DNA of 64,000 bases from Desulfovibrio sp. (GTDB lineage: Bacteria; Desulfobacterota; Desulfovibrionia; Desulfovibrionales; Desulfovibrionaceae). The position numbers were made by a program, and so were the translations under genes. Location: assembly GCA_031272405.1 (NCBI GenBank), contig JAISTW010000052.1, forward strand, positions 1-64,000. The letters are read 5' to 3'. Shown here piece after piece: positions 1 to 7,787 of this stretch (within the stretch, counting starts at the first letter, position 1; each line of letters opens with the position of its first letter). Below the pieces are notes generated by a model that was given only the letters and a program-made list of their open reading frames with translations, did no database searches and was not told the origin of the DNA.

Positions 1-117
1 GCAAACTCAAGGGATTTCGGCGTGTCTTCACGCGATTTGACAAGTTGGCGACCGTATACCGTGGCTTTGTCGTTTTTGCTCTCATCGTGATGGCCCTTAA
101 ATAGTGTTAACACTCCC
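1..117 (+). mobile_element. Right end of an IS5-like insertion sequence
   Basis: The first 104 bases encode the tail of a DDE-type transposase. It is followed by a 12-base palindrome (AGTGTTAACACT, 103-114) and then TCCC, which looks like an IS terminal repeat. Just past it, at about 117-120 (CTAG), an unrelated adhesin reading frame starts abruptly. The left end and most of the element lie outside the window, so the exact terminal repeat and target duplication cannot be confirmed. The IS5 family assignment is from the style of the transposase tail. Confidence 0.6.
3..104 (+). CDS. IS5-family transposase, C-terminal 33 residues (partial at window edge)
   Basis: This frame is open from the window edge and stops at TAG 102-104. 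The visible tail contains the pattern FRRVFTRFDKL, then YRGFVVFALIVMALK and the stop. A basic RRxxTRxDKL segment followed by a hydrophobic end is typical of the C-terminus of IS5-family (IS427/ISL2-like) DDE transposases. The catalytic domain is upstream of the window, so whether the enzyme is intact cannot be judged. It reads toward the adhesin fragment and could supply read-through transcription. Confidence 0.6.
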   Translation, partial: KLKGFRRVFTRFDKLATVYRGFVVFALIVMALK

Positions 118-224
118 TAGACGACCTCGGCAAAATTCTTTCAAGTATAACTCAGCAGATTACCCATGTCGATGACCTCGGCGCCTACGATTCCGCCATC
201 GTCGCCGGGAGCGGGGACGACATC

Positions 225-2108
225 GTGTACGGAGATGCCGTGACCGCGCAGTGGATGCTCTCAGACAGCTCCATCAACGCGGATTTCCGCACCTGGGCCA
301 ACGCCAGCCTTGATCCGGGGGACGCCCAGAACATCGTCCTCTCCTATCTGGCCTTCGCCAATCACCACGACCAGTTTCAGAACATCGTCAATGCCGGCCT
401 GTCCCAGGAGGACATGTACAGGGAATTCGCCAAGCTCGTCAGCAACGACGAGATGCGCCAGTATATAAGCGACCACGCGGACCAGTTCGGCGGCAGCTCC
501 CACTTCTATAACGCGGGTGAAAGCGCGGACGACCTGATCCTCGGCGGCGCGGAAAAGGATGTTGCGGGGCTGGTTGTGGGACAGGGAATCAACCCTGACC
601 AGGACAACGACATCCTTGTCGGCGACGACCTGCCGGACGGCTCTTTCAAGGGACACGACTACTATTACAACAGCGACGGCTCCATAAACGCCTCCCACGC
701 GGACGAACTGGCCTCCGCGGCTGATCGCATGAACGAGGGCGGGAATGGCACCCTGCTGGGCGGGGCCGGAAACGACGTCCTCATCGGCGGTGCCGGCAAC
801 GATTCCCTGGACGGCGGCACGGGCAACGACAGACTTTACGGCGGCGCGGGCGACGACATCATCGTCTACCACGAAGGCGACACGATTTCCGGCGGCGACG
901 GCCTTGACGTGCTGCTTGTGGACACGCCGGAAGGCGACCTGGACGCCATGTTCAGCAACCTGAACAGGGCACTGGATACAAGCAGTGGAATGGAAGTCGC
1001 CGTGGGCGGCGAGAACGCCTCCCAATTCACCAGCCTGTCAGAGATTGGGGTCACCAAATTTACCAGAGGCGCAAACATAAACCTCAGAATCGACATGACC
1101 ATCGCCGCCGACGATCCCGACGGCTGGGAATACAAGGGAACATTGAATCAGAACGGACACGACCGCGTCCAGTTTGTGGGCAGGGGCGCTTACGAGGGCC
1201 TGATCCTTGTTGTGGAGGCCGATTCTCTGAACCCGACCACCAAGAGCGCCATCAACGACATCAACGCCTCAGTCCACATCCTCGGCGGCGCGGGCAAAGA
1301 CACGCTCATCGGCGGGGTCGGCAACGATTCCCTGGACGGCGGGGCGGGCAATGACATCCTCGTCGGCGACGACCTGCCGGACGGCTCTTTCAAGGGACAC
1401 GACTATTATTATAACAGCGACGGCTCCATAAACACATCTCACGCGGAAGAACTGGTCTACGCGGCCGACCTCATGAACGAGGGCGGGGACGACATTTTGC
1501 TGGGCGGGGCCGGAAACGACGTCCTCATCGGCGGCGCGGGCAATGATTATCTCGACGCCGGGGCGGCTGACGCCAGCACCGACAAGAATTACCTTGACGG
1601 CGGCGACGGCAACGATTACCTGGACGGCGGGGCGGGCCATAACATCGTCTCCGGCGGGGCGGGCAACGACGTCATCGTCTACCACGAAGGCGACACGATT
1701 TCCGGCGGCGACGGCTTTGACGTGCTGCTTGTGGACACGCCGGAAGGCGACCTGGACGCCCTGTTCAGCAACCTGAACGGTCTGCTGGACGACCATGCCG
1801 ATATGGAAGTCGCCGTGGGCGGCGAGAACGCCTCCCAATTCACCAGCCTGTCAGAGATAGGGGTCAGTCAAACTAGAGCCACTGCGTCAAACCCATCCAA
1901 ACTCAGCATCGACATGAGCATCACGGACAACGATCCCAACGGCTGGGAATACAAGGGAACATCTGATCAGAACGGACACGACCACGCCCAGTTTGTGGGC
2001 AAGGGCGCTTACGAGGGCTTGACCCTTGTTGTGGAGGAAGATGCCCTGAGCGCGGCCACCCAGAACGCCATCAACGCCCTCAACGCCGCCACGGGCGGCG
2101 GCGGATAG
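225..2108 (+). CDS. RTX calcium-binding adhesin, C-terminal fragment cut by the upstream IS
   Basis: This is the C-terminal part of a large RTX surface adhesin of the kind exported by type I secretion. It carries clusters of the calcium-binding nonapeptide GGxGxDxLx (for example GGAGNDVLIGGAGND near residues 180-200, 350-370 and 425-440). These cluster with two copies of a module containing GDDLPDGSFKGHDYYYN and VYHEGDTISGGDG. GTG at 225 is only the first possible start: the frame is open and adhesin-like back to about 117, where the IS end begins. The region before 225 already shows GSGDDIVYGD. The natural N-terminus (retention module, bulk repeats) is therefore missing, probably displaced beyond the IS. 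The protein ends in a Gly run, with the secretion signal expected in the last 60 residues. Without its N-terminus the fragment is unlikely to be an anchored adhesin. Confidence 0.75.
   Translation: MYGDAVTAQWMLSDSSINADFRTWANASLDPGDAQNIVLSYLAFANHHDQFQNIVNAGLSQEDMYREFAKLVSNDEMRQYISDHADQFGGSSHFYNAGESADDLILGGAEKDVAGLVVGQGINPDQDNDILVGDDLPDGSFKGHDYYYNSDGSINASHADELASAADRMNEGGNGTLLGGAGNDVLIGGAGNDSLDGGTGNDRLYGGAGDDIIVYHEGDTISGGDGLDVLLVDTPEGDLDAMFSNLNRALDTSSGMEVAVGGENASQFTSLSEIGVTKFTRGANINLRIDMTIAADDPDGWEYKGTLNQNGHDRVQFVGRGAYEGLILVVEADSLNPTTKSAINDINASVHILGGAGKDTLIGGVGNDSLDGGAGNDILVGDDLPDGSFKGHDYYYNSDGSINTSHAEELVYAADLMNEGGDDILLGGAGNDVLIGGAGNDYLDAGAADASTDKNYLDGGDGNDYLDGGAGHNIVSGGAGNDVIVYHEGDTISGGDGFDVLLVDTPEGDLDALFSNLNGLLDDHADMEVAVGGENASQFTSLSEIGVSQTRATASNPSKLSIDMSITDNDPNGWEYKGTSDQNGHDHAQFVGKGAYEGLTLVVEEDALSAATQNAINALNAATGGGG
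610..2080 (+). repeat. Near-identical tandem duplication inside the adhesin gene
   Basis: Two copies of one module lie about 750 bases apart: roughly 610-1268 and 1357-2080. Long stretches are almost identical in DNA, for example the segments starting at 610 and 1357, at 751 and 1499, and at 858 and 1671. The offset grows from 747 to about 813 because the second copy has an insertion coding extra GGDGND-type repeats (around 1550-1650). DNA-level identity, not only protein similarity, points to recent duplication or gene conversion. Confidence 0.8.
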
Positions 2109-2120
2109 CAAAATCAGGAC

Positions 2121-2151
2121 GGAACGCGGGTCGGGGGCGACAGCGCGTTCC
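2121..2151 (+). terminator. Hairpin just after the adhesin stop
   Basis: GGAACGCG (2121-2128) pairs perfectly with CGCGTTCC (2144-2151) across a 15-base loop, 12 bases after the adhesin stop codon. There is no clear T-run after it, so it is either a weak or factor-assisted terminator, or an mRNA 3' stabiliser. Confidence 0.45.
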
Positions 2152-2164
2152 GGGATAATCTCCC

Positions 2165-2192
2165 TTGACAGACGCGCGCATCCATATAAAAT
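2165..2192 (+). promoter_or_regulatory. Candidate sigma-70 promoter for the lipoprotein/export genes
   Basis: TTGACA (2165-2170) and TAAAAT (2187-2192) are separated by 16 bases. The leader to the next start (2303) is about 100 bases and contains a perfect hairpin, GCGGCAT-TC-ATGCCGC (2264-2279), which could affect translation or mRNA stability. Confidence 0.5.
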
Positions 2193-2302
2193 GTTCATCA
2201 ACTGTACAGGGCAAAACGACTTTTTGCGTTCCAGAAACAATGCGTTATGCCCGGCAGACAGGCGCGGCATTCATGCCGCTGGCCACACGACAGGATTGAA
2301 CA

Positions 2303-2653
2303 ATGCGGACGCCGCTCTTCCCCCGCTTCGCCCTTCTGACGGCAGCCCTTGCCGCGTCGTTTCTTTGCGGCTGCGCCGAAGAACCTCAACCCGCGCCGCC
2401 TCCAGCGCCGCCGGGGCCGGCGCAGCTATTCATCGTCTCCGCTGAACCCGGCCAGTCAACAACCCTGGACGATCCGATTTTTGGAAACAACATACGCGTT
2501 GTCGTGGACAGTTCCTTTACTTCGGCCAAAGGCGAAGAATGCCGCAGGGGCACGCTCACAACTCAGGAAAGGGAAAACGAAGTGGTGGTTTTCTGCCGTC
2601 GCGGTGGCGCCGAATGGAGCATGGCGCCCAGAATCTGGGGCGACAGCATATAG
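2303..2653 (+). CDS. Small predicted lipoprotein
   Basis: A 116-residue protein with a signal sequence (basic N-terminus, then LLTAALAASF) ending in a lipobox-like LCGC at about residues 22-25, so it should be lipid-modified. A Pro/Ala linker follows (PAPPPAPPGPA), then a compact domain of about 75 residues with three cysteines (CRR...CRR type). The domain was not recognised. It sits just ahead of the SLBB export protein and after the adhesin, which suggests a cell-envelope accessory role, but this is inferred from position only. Confidence 0.6.
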   Translation: MRTPLFPRFALLTAALAASFLCGCAEEPQPAPPPAPPGPAQLFIVSAEPGQSTTLDDPIFGNNIRVVVDSSFTSAKGEECRRGTLTTQERENEVVVFCRRGGAEWSMAPRIWGDSI

Positions 2654-2676
2654 ATCCGTCAAAAAAAGACAGCGCC

Positions 2677-4221
2677 ATGCGTGAAAAATTCGCCCTTCTG
2701 TTGTTCTGTATTTCCCTCTTGCAGGGCGGGCCGGTCTGGGCGGCTGAAGCCTCCCCATACGGCGCGAATCTCTTTCAGGGCAACTTCGCCAAAAACGTCG
2801 GCGCAATGCCCCTCAAGGCCGGAGACCGCATTATTGTGCGCCTTTGGGGCTCGCTTTCCGCTGACGACACATTCACGGTGGACAACCAGGGGATGCTGCT
2901 TTTGCCGCATATCGGCCCGATGCCGGTGGCCGGTCTCGCGCCGGACAAACTGAGCGACGATATCCGCAGCAAACTCGCCGCCGGTGGACACAGCGACGTG
3001 CAGGTCTATGTCATGCCCCTGGACGCCCGCGCGGTGAACATACTCGTCACCGGCGGCGTGCTCAAACCGGGACGTTATCAGGGTCTGCCCTCGGATTCGG
3101 TGCTCGCTTTTCTGGACAGGGCCGGCGGCATAGACCCGGAACGCGGCTCCTACCGCGCCATAAAGGTTATACGCAACGGGGAGGCGCTTGCCGATGTGGA
3201 CATCTACCCATTTATGCGCCGGGGGGAGTTGCCGTCCATCCGCCTTCAGGAAGGGGATACGCTGGTCGTGCCCCCCAGGGGAATCACCGTGACAGCCGTC
3301 GGGGCCGTGAGCAATCCGGCCCGTTTTGAATTTCTCAAAGGCCGGTCAAGCGGCTCGGCCCTCATGGATTTGGCCCGGCCCGAAAAGAAGGCCTCTCACG
3401 CCGCGGTGAGCGGCACGCGCAACGGAGCGCCGTACAATGCCTATCTCTCCGTGCGGGATCTCGCCCATTTTGCCCTTGATGACGGCGACACGGTAAACTT
3501 TGTGGCGGATGCGACCGGCGGGGCCATCTTTGTTTCCGTGGAAGGCGCTGTGCGCGGCATATCCCGTTTTCCGGTGCGCAAAGGCGCCAAACTGGGAGAA
3601 GTGCAGAATTTTATAGCCGTTGACCCGACCAGAGCCGATATCGCGGCCATTTTTGTGAAGCGCAGGAGCGTGGCCGCCCGACAGAAAAAAGCCATAAACG
3701 ATGCCCTGCGCCGTCTTGAGGAAAGCGTTTTGACCGCCTCTTCGGCCAGCGCCGAGGAAGCGCAGATACGCGCCCAGGAAGGCAACATGCTGGCCAAATT
3801 CGTCGAAAGGGCAAAAAGCGTGGAACCCGACGGCGTTGTCGTGCTTGACAACGGCAAGGAAAGCGCGAACCTGGTTCTGGAAGACGGCGACGTCATCGTC
3901 ATCCCCGCCAAAAGCGATGTGGTGCTGGTCAGCGGCGAGGTCATGGCCCCGCAGGCCATGCTCTGGAACAAAAAGAAAGATATGGACGACTACATAAAGG
4001 GCGCCGGAGGCTACACCGCCAGAGCGGACAAGGACAAGGCGCTCATCATGCGGGTCAACGGCGCTGTTTCGCGTGACTCCGGCGACATCAGGCCAGGGGA
4101 TCAGATACTCGTTCTGCCCCGCGTGGAGTCCAAAAGCCTGCAAACTGTGAAGGACGTTTCCCAGGTGCTCATGCAGACGGCGATTTCCGCGCGCGCCATT
4201 CTGGGGCTGCCGTCGCTGTAG
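2677..4221 (+). CDS. SLBB-domain polysaccharide export protein (Wza-like)
   Basis: About 514 residues. ATG 2677 is chosen because it begins a clear signal peptide (MREKFALLLFCISLLQGG...VWAAEA) just after the preceding stop. A longer in-frame start at 2539 would overlap the lipoprotein gene and bury the signal. After cleavage comes a Poly_export domain (about residues 40-120: KAGDRIIVRLWG ... DNQGMLLLPHIG). Several SLBB-type beta-grasp modules follow (VNILVTGGVLKPGRYQG; VVLVSGEVMAPQ; the last ends GDQILVLPR). Such proteins form periplasmic/outer-membrane rings for polysaccharide export. No polysaccharide polymerase or Wzc partner is adjacent. Its position after an RTX adhesin and lipoprotein suggests a biofilm or capsule function (inference). 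Confidence 0.8.
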   Translation: MREKFALLLFCISLLQGGPVWAAEASPYGANLFQGNFAKNVGAMPLKAGDRIIVRLWGSLSADDTFTVDNQGMLLLPHIGPMPVAGLAPDKLSDDIRSKLAAGGHSDVQVYVMPLDARAVNILVTGGVLKPGRYQGLPSDSVLAFLDRAGGIDPERGSYRAIKVIRNGEALADVDIYPFMRRGELPSIRLQEGDTLVVPPRGITVTAVGAVSNPARFEFLKGRSSGSALMDLARPEKKASHAAVSGTRNGAPYNAYLSVRDLAHFALDDGDTVNFVADATGGAIFVSVEGAVRGISRFPVRKGAKLGEVQNFIAVDPTRADIAAIFVKRRSVAARQKKAINDALRRLEESVLTASSASAEEAQIRAQEGNMLAKFVERAKSVEPDGVVVLDNGKESANLVLEDGDVIVIPAKSDVVLVSGEVMAPQAMLWNKKKDMDDYIKGAGGYTARADKDKALIMRVNGAVSRDSGDIRPGDQILVLPRVESKSLQTVKDVSQVLMQTAISARAILGLPSL

Positions 4222-4244
4222 TTGAAAGTCATCCCGCGCACAAC

Positions 4245-6053
4245 CTATCTGCCAAGCAACCCTTTAACGAATCCCCCGGCGTCTTGAGGGGTTTTCTTTG
4301 AACCCTTGCCCGCGTTCTTGTCGGTTTTGGTAAAAGCATCCCCCGGCTGAAGGATGCCGGGCAGGATGGCCTTGGAGTCGAGCCCGAAGGAAAGATCACT
4401 GAAAGGCCCCCTGGCGTAAACGGGGAGAGTCAGGCCGAGAGACTGCACGACAGCCGTGGCGTCAAGCCGCGCCTTGGGCAGGCTTGCCAGGGCGCGACCT
4501 TTGGCGTCGACTCCCTTGGAGACGGCGGTTATGGGTTGCGCTGTGATTTCTCCGTTGCGCGCGGTGAAGGGAACGCGAATGCTCTGGAAAGGAGAGGCGA
4601 GAGCCGACGCCCCCGGGGTGCTTTTGGCCACGGAAGCGAGCGCCGCGACACTCACGTTGCGGGCCTCCAGTATCCCGTCGCCTGTCAACGTGGCCATAAT
4701 TTCTTTCCCGGATGCGCCCCGCCAGGTCATATTCGCCTTCAAATCGGCTACGCCTTCCGCCGGCCGCCCCTTGCCGAGGGCGTCAAGCAAATCGCCGATG
4801 CGCACTCCGCTGGCTGTGGTTTGCGCGGCATAGGTTTCATTCGACAGATTGACATCCGCCCGGCTTTTTATGACGCCGCCGGACCCAAGGGTGCAGTTGA
4901 GCGGATTGAGGGCGTAGTTGCCGCCGCTTCCCCTGACCTCGGCGACAACGTCCTTGAGGGAGAGTTTGCCCTGGCGCAATTCCGCCACAGTCAGGCTCAC
5001 GTCCAGGGTCGGCATGTCCTTGCCGGACGAAGGCGTCGCCGCCTGGGCGGGCGGGGGAGCTTTGCCGGAGGCCGGCTTTGCATCCGGCTGCGGCGAGGGC
5101 TTTTCCTTGAGCAGATTCAAATACTTGTCCAACAGGACAACGCTGGCCTGAAGTTTGCTTTTGACAGAGAACGGCTTGCCGAACGAAAACTCCATATCTC
5201 CCTGAATGTTGAGGTTGAACGGCAACGTCATCCGCGCGTTCGTCAAACGGAGGTTTTGTTCCCGGGGAGCAAAAACGCCGTCGGCGGCAAAACTTACAGG
5301 GCCAGCTTCCTTGGGAAGAAGACCGCTTATCGGCGTCAGCGTCAGGCCTGTCTGCCGGAAAGTCAAGGTGGCGGCCTCGTAGCGGATTTTTGTGTCAAGG
5401 GCCAGCGTGCCGACGAGCTTTCGCTTGTCCTGCGCGATATCAAAAGTGAAATCGCAACGGAGCGCGGCGTCGGTATGCCGACGCAAGTCTTCCACGGAAA
5501 GATTCAGATTTTTCAGATGGACACGCTGCGCGGCCCCCGCGTCAAGAATTATTTCGGCTTGGTGCAAAACCATGCGGTTCAATTCGACGGGGATGTCTTC
5601 CGGCAATTTTTGGTCCTGCTCCTGCGGGGATTTTTGGGCGCCGCCTTCGCCGGTCGCGCTCCCTTTCTTGTCATCCTTGTTGTCCGGTTGGGGAGGTTTT
5701 ATTGTAAGCACCGGATTTTCCAGGCGGACTTCCTTGATCACCACCCTTCGCGACAAAAGCGGGATCAGTTCCAGTTCTATCAGGCCGCCGGCGATGGTCG
5801 CGGTCAAACCCTCGTTGTTTTCGGCCTTGCCCCAATGGGCTCTGCCCAGCGAGAGGCCAAGCGGAAACAGGGAAAGGGACGGAACTTTTTCGCATACGAG
5901 CGGTTGACCGGTGGCGTGTTCGCCTATTTCGGCAATTTTTTTTGTGACGAACGCCGGGTCAATGCGGTTGACGGCAATGACGGCGGCAGCGACGAGCAGA
6001 ACGAAAACAGCAAGAACGCACAAAAGAATTCGTTTCATAACGGGTACCGCCAT
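4245..6053 (-). CDS. AsmA-family envelope protein
   Basis: About 602 residues with a single N-terminal membrane anchor (ILLCVLAVFVLLVAAAVIAV) and a large periplasmic part. AsmA features are the early segment VNRIDPAFVTKKI, the Lys/Pro-rich break around residues 125-155, and a C-terminal AsmA-like stretch with DVNLSN and MTWRGASGKEIMATLTGDGILEARNV. AsmA-like proteins of this fold are linked to lipid transport and outer-membrane homeostasis. Start is uncertain between ATG 6053 and ATG 6038 (MKRILLC); neither has a strong Shine-Dalgarno sequence. It is convergent with the export gene and divergent from cobQ. Confidence 0.75.
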   Translation of the reverse strand: MAVPVMKRILLCVLAVFVLLVAAAVIAVNRIDPAFVTKKIAEIGEHATGQPLVCEKVPSLSLFPLGLSLGRAHWGKAENNEGLTATIAGGLIELELIPLLSRRVVIKEVRLENPVLTIKPPQPDNKDDKKGSATGEGGAQKSPQEQDQKLPEDIPVELNRMVLHQAEIILDAGAAQRVHLKNLNLSVEDLRRHTDAALRCDFTFDIAQDKRKLVGTLALDTKIRYEAATLTFRQTGLTLTPISGLLPKEAGPVSFAADGVFAPREQNLRLTNARMTLPFNLNIQGDMEFSFGKPFSVKSKLQASVVLLDKYLNLLKEKPSPQPDAKPASGKAPPPAQAATPSSGKDMPTLDVSLTVAELRQGKLSLKDVVAEVRGSGGNYALNPLNCTLGSGGVIKSRADVNLSNETYAAQTTASGVRIGDLLDALGKGRPAEGVADLKANMTWRGASGKEIMATLTGDGILEARNVSVAALASVAKSTPGASALASPFQSIRVPFTARNGEITAQPITAVSKGVDAKGRALASLPKARLDATAVVQSLGLTLPVYARGPFSDLSFGLDSKAILPGILQPGDAFTKTDKNAGKGSKKTPQDAGGFVKGLLGR

Positions 6054-6077
6054 AAACTGGAGTTAAACATTTTTACC

Positions 6078-6106
6078 ATGATAGACCGCACGGGCGATTT
6101 TTTCAA
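6078..6106 (-). promoter_or_regulatory. Sigma-70 promoter for the AsmA-like gene
   Basis: On the minus strand TTGAAA (6106-6101), a 17-base spacer and TATCAT (6083-6078) make a near-consensus promoter. It would start transcription near 6071, about 18 bases before the upstream start codon candidate at 6053, in the divergent gap with cobQ. Confidence 0.6.
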
Positions 6107-6179
6107 GTCCGCTTCAACCACCGGGCCGTCCGATATAAAAAGCGCTTGTTGGAAACGGGAGCAAGGTGTAAAAAAGACC

Positions 6180-7754
6180 ATGCCGACTGTCGCGCAGAAC
6201 GATGAAATGCGAAGATCACCCGCCGTGCCGGCGATAATGGTGCAGGGGGTCGCCTCCAACGTCGGCAAAAGTTTGCTGGCCGCGGCTCTTTGTCGGATAT
6301 TCACCCGACGCGGCTTGAGGACGGCCCCCTTCAAAGCCCAGAATATGGCGCTGAATTCCTTCGTTACCGATGACGGCAAGGAAATGGGGCGCGCTCAGGC
6401 CTTGCAGGCCCAGGCATGTGGACTGGACGCGGATGCGCGTATGAATCCGATTCTGCTCAAACCAACCGGGCAGACCGGTTCACAGGTGATCGTCATGGGG
6501 GCGCCGACGGGGCAAATGCGCGCGCGCGAGTATCAGACGCATAAGTCGACTCTCTGGAAAACAGTAAAACGCGCTTATCTGAGCCTCAGCGCCGGCAGGG
6601 ACGTGATGGTGCTGGAGGGGGCCGGAAGCCCGGCCGAGATCAACCTGAAGCCTTACGACATCGTCAACATGCGCATGGCGCGCTTTGCCGACGCCCACGT
6701 TCTGCTGGCGGCGGATATTGATCGTGGCGGCGCGTTTGCCGCCCTTGTCGGCACCATGAGTTTGCTGGGCCGCGACCGCGCGCGCGTGGCAGGCTATGTG
6801 CTCAACAAATTTCGGGGGGATGCGTCATTGCTGACGCCGGCTCTGGACGCGGTCAGCCGTCGGACGCGAAAGCCCTTTTTGGGCATTGTCCCGATGTTGG
6901 ACGATTTGCGTTTGTCTGAGGAAGATTCGGTAAGTTTCAAGCGGGGAGAGAGTTCACGAATTTTTTCCTCGTCCGCTTCAGCGGATTCTGCGAATGGGCA
7001 GAATCTGGACATAGCGGTGGTTGACCTCCCTTATATAAGCAATTTTACCGATCTGGACGCGTTGCGGCATGAGCCGGATGTCCGTTTGCGCAGGGTGGGC
7101 GGAGCTGCTGAATTGGGCAAGCCCCACGCCGTCATATTGCCGGGCAGCAAAAACACGTTGGCGGATCTGCGCGTTTTGTGCAAAAATGGTCTTGCCGCGA
7201 GTCTTGTGGATTTTGTCGGCGGCGGCGGAACTGTTGTGGGCATCTGCGGGGGGTTGCAGCTTCTCGGGCGGACAATCGCGGACCCGGAGGGGCTGGAAGA
7301 CGGCGGAGAAGCGGCCGGGCTTGGCCTGCTTGATCTGCGCACCCGTCTGATGCCGGAAAAGCGGTTGCGGCGGGTGGAGGGAAAGGCCATGTCCGCCCTT
7401 GTCGGAAAGCCGCTTCCTGTCGTCGGATACGAAATCCATTGCGGAATAACCTCTCCCTGCCATGCGGATTCCGTGGCCCCGGTGTTGAAGGATATGTGTG
7501 GCGGCATTCTTGGTTGGGGGCGGCCTGAAATTGATGGCCGCGTACGGGTGTGGGGCGTCTACCTGCATGGAATTTTTGACAAAGATGAATTTCGTCAGGC
7601 ATTTCTGAACAATTTACGGCATAAGGCGCAACTTGTTCTTCGCGGGGGAATTGTTTATAATCCTGAGAGCGAACTGGACAGGCTCGCCGACGCTGTAGAA
7701 CAACATATTGAAATGAATAAAATTTATCAATTGATCAATCATTATGGCCGCTAA
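6180..7754 (+). CDS. cobQ: Cobyric acid synthase
   Basis: CobQ/CbiP amidates the b, d, e and g side chains of adenosylcobyrinic acid a,c-diamide, using glutamine and ATP in the cytoplasm. The N-terminal part is a dethiobiotin-synthetase-like ATPase with a P-loop (GVASNVGKSLLAAAL) and the CobQ hallmark FKAQNMALNS. The C-terminal part is a class I glutaminase with the nucleophile Cys in VGICGGLQLLG and the late His in VYLHGIF. ATG 6180 gives 524 residues, normal for the family; ATG 6207 is an alternative. No other corrinoid gene is adjacent, but cbiB lies 8 kb away on the other strand. No cobalamin riboswitch is visible in the 126-base gap upstream. Confidence 0.93.
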   Translation: MPTVAQNDEMRRSPAVPAIMVQGVASNVGKSLLAAALCRIFTRRGLRTAPFKAQNMALNSFVTDDGKEMGRAQALQAQACGLDADARMNPILLKPTGQTGSQVIVMGAPTGQMRAREYQTHKSTLWKTVKRAYLSLSAGRDVMVLEGAGSPAEINLKPYDIVNMRMARFADAHVLLAADIDRGGAFAALVGTMSLLGRDRARVAGYVLNKFRGDASLLTPALDAVSRRTRKPFLGIVPMLDDLRLSEEDSVSFKRGESSRIFSSSASADSANGQNLDIAVVDLPYISNFTDLDALRHEPDVRLRRVGGAAELGKPHAVILPGSKNTLADLRVLCKNGLAASLVDFVGGGGTVVGICGGLQLLGRTIADPEGLEDGGEAAGLGLLDLRTRLMPEKRLRRVEGKAMSALVGKPLPVVGYEIHCGITSPCHADSVAPVLKDMCGGILGWGRPEIDGRVRVWGVYLHGIFDKDEFRQAFLNNLRHKAQLVLRGGIVYNPESELDRLADAVEQHIEMNKIYQLINHYGR

Positions 7755-7787
7755 GAGAAACTGTTCCATTACATCCGGGGTGAGTGC

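Noticed and set aside
261..1838. Minus-strand frames opposite the RTX gene with Val/Ala-rich repeats
   Set aside because: The repetition is the complement of the calcium-binding repeats; the plus strand carries the functional motif.
4536..6179. A long N-terminal extension of CobQ running back through the AsmA-like gene
   Set aside because: CobQ homology begins at about 6200, the extension is antisense to a well-supported gene, and the family length fits ATG 6180.
6054..6179. Cobalamin riboswitch upstream of cobQ
   Set aside because: The gap is only 126 bases and shows no B12-box or the expected long folded leader.
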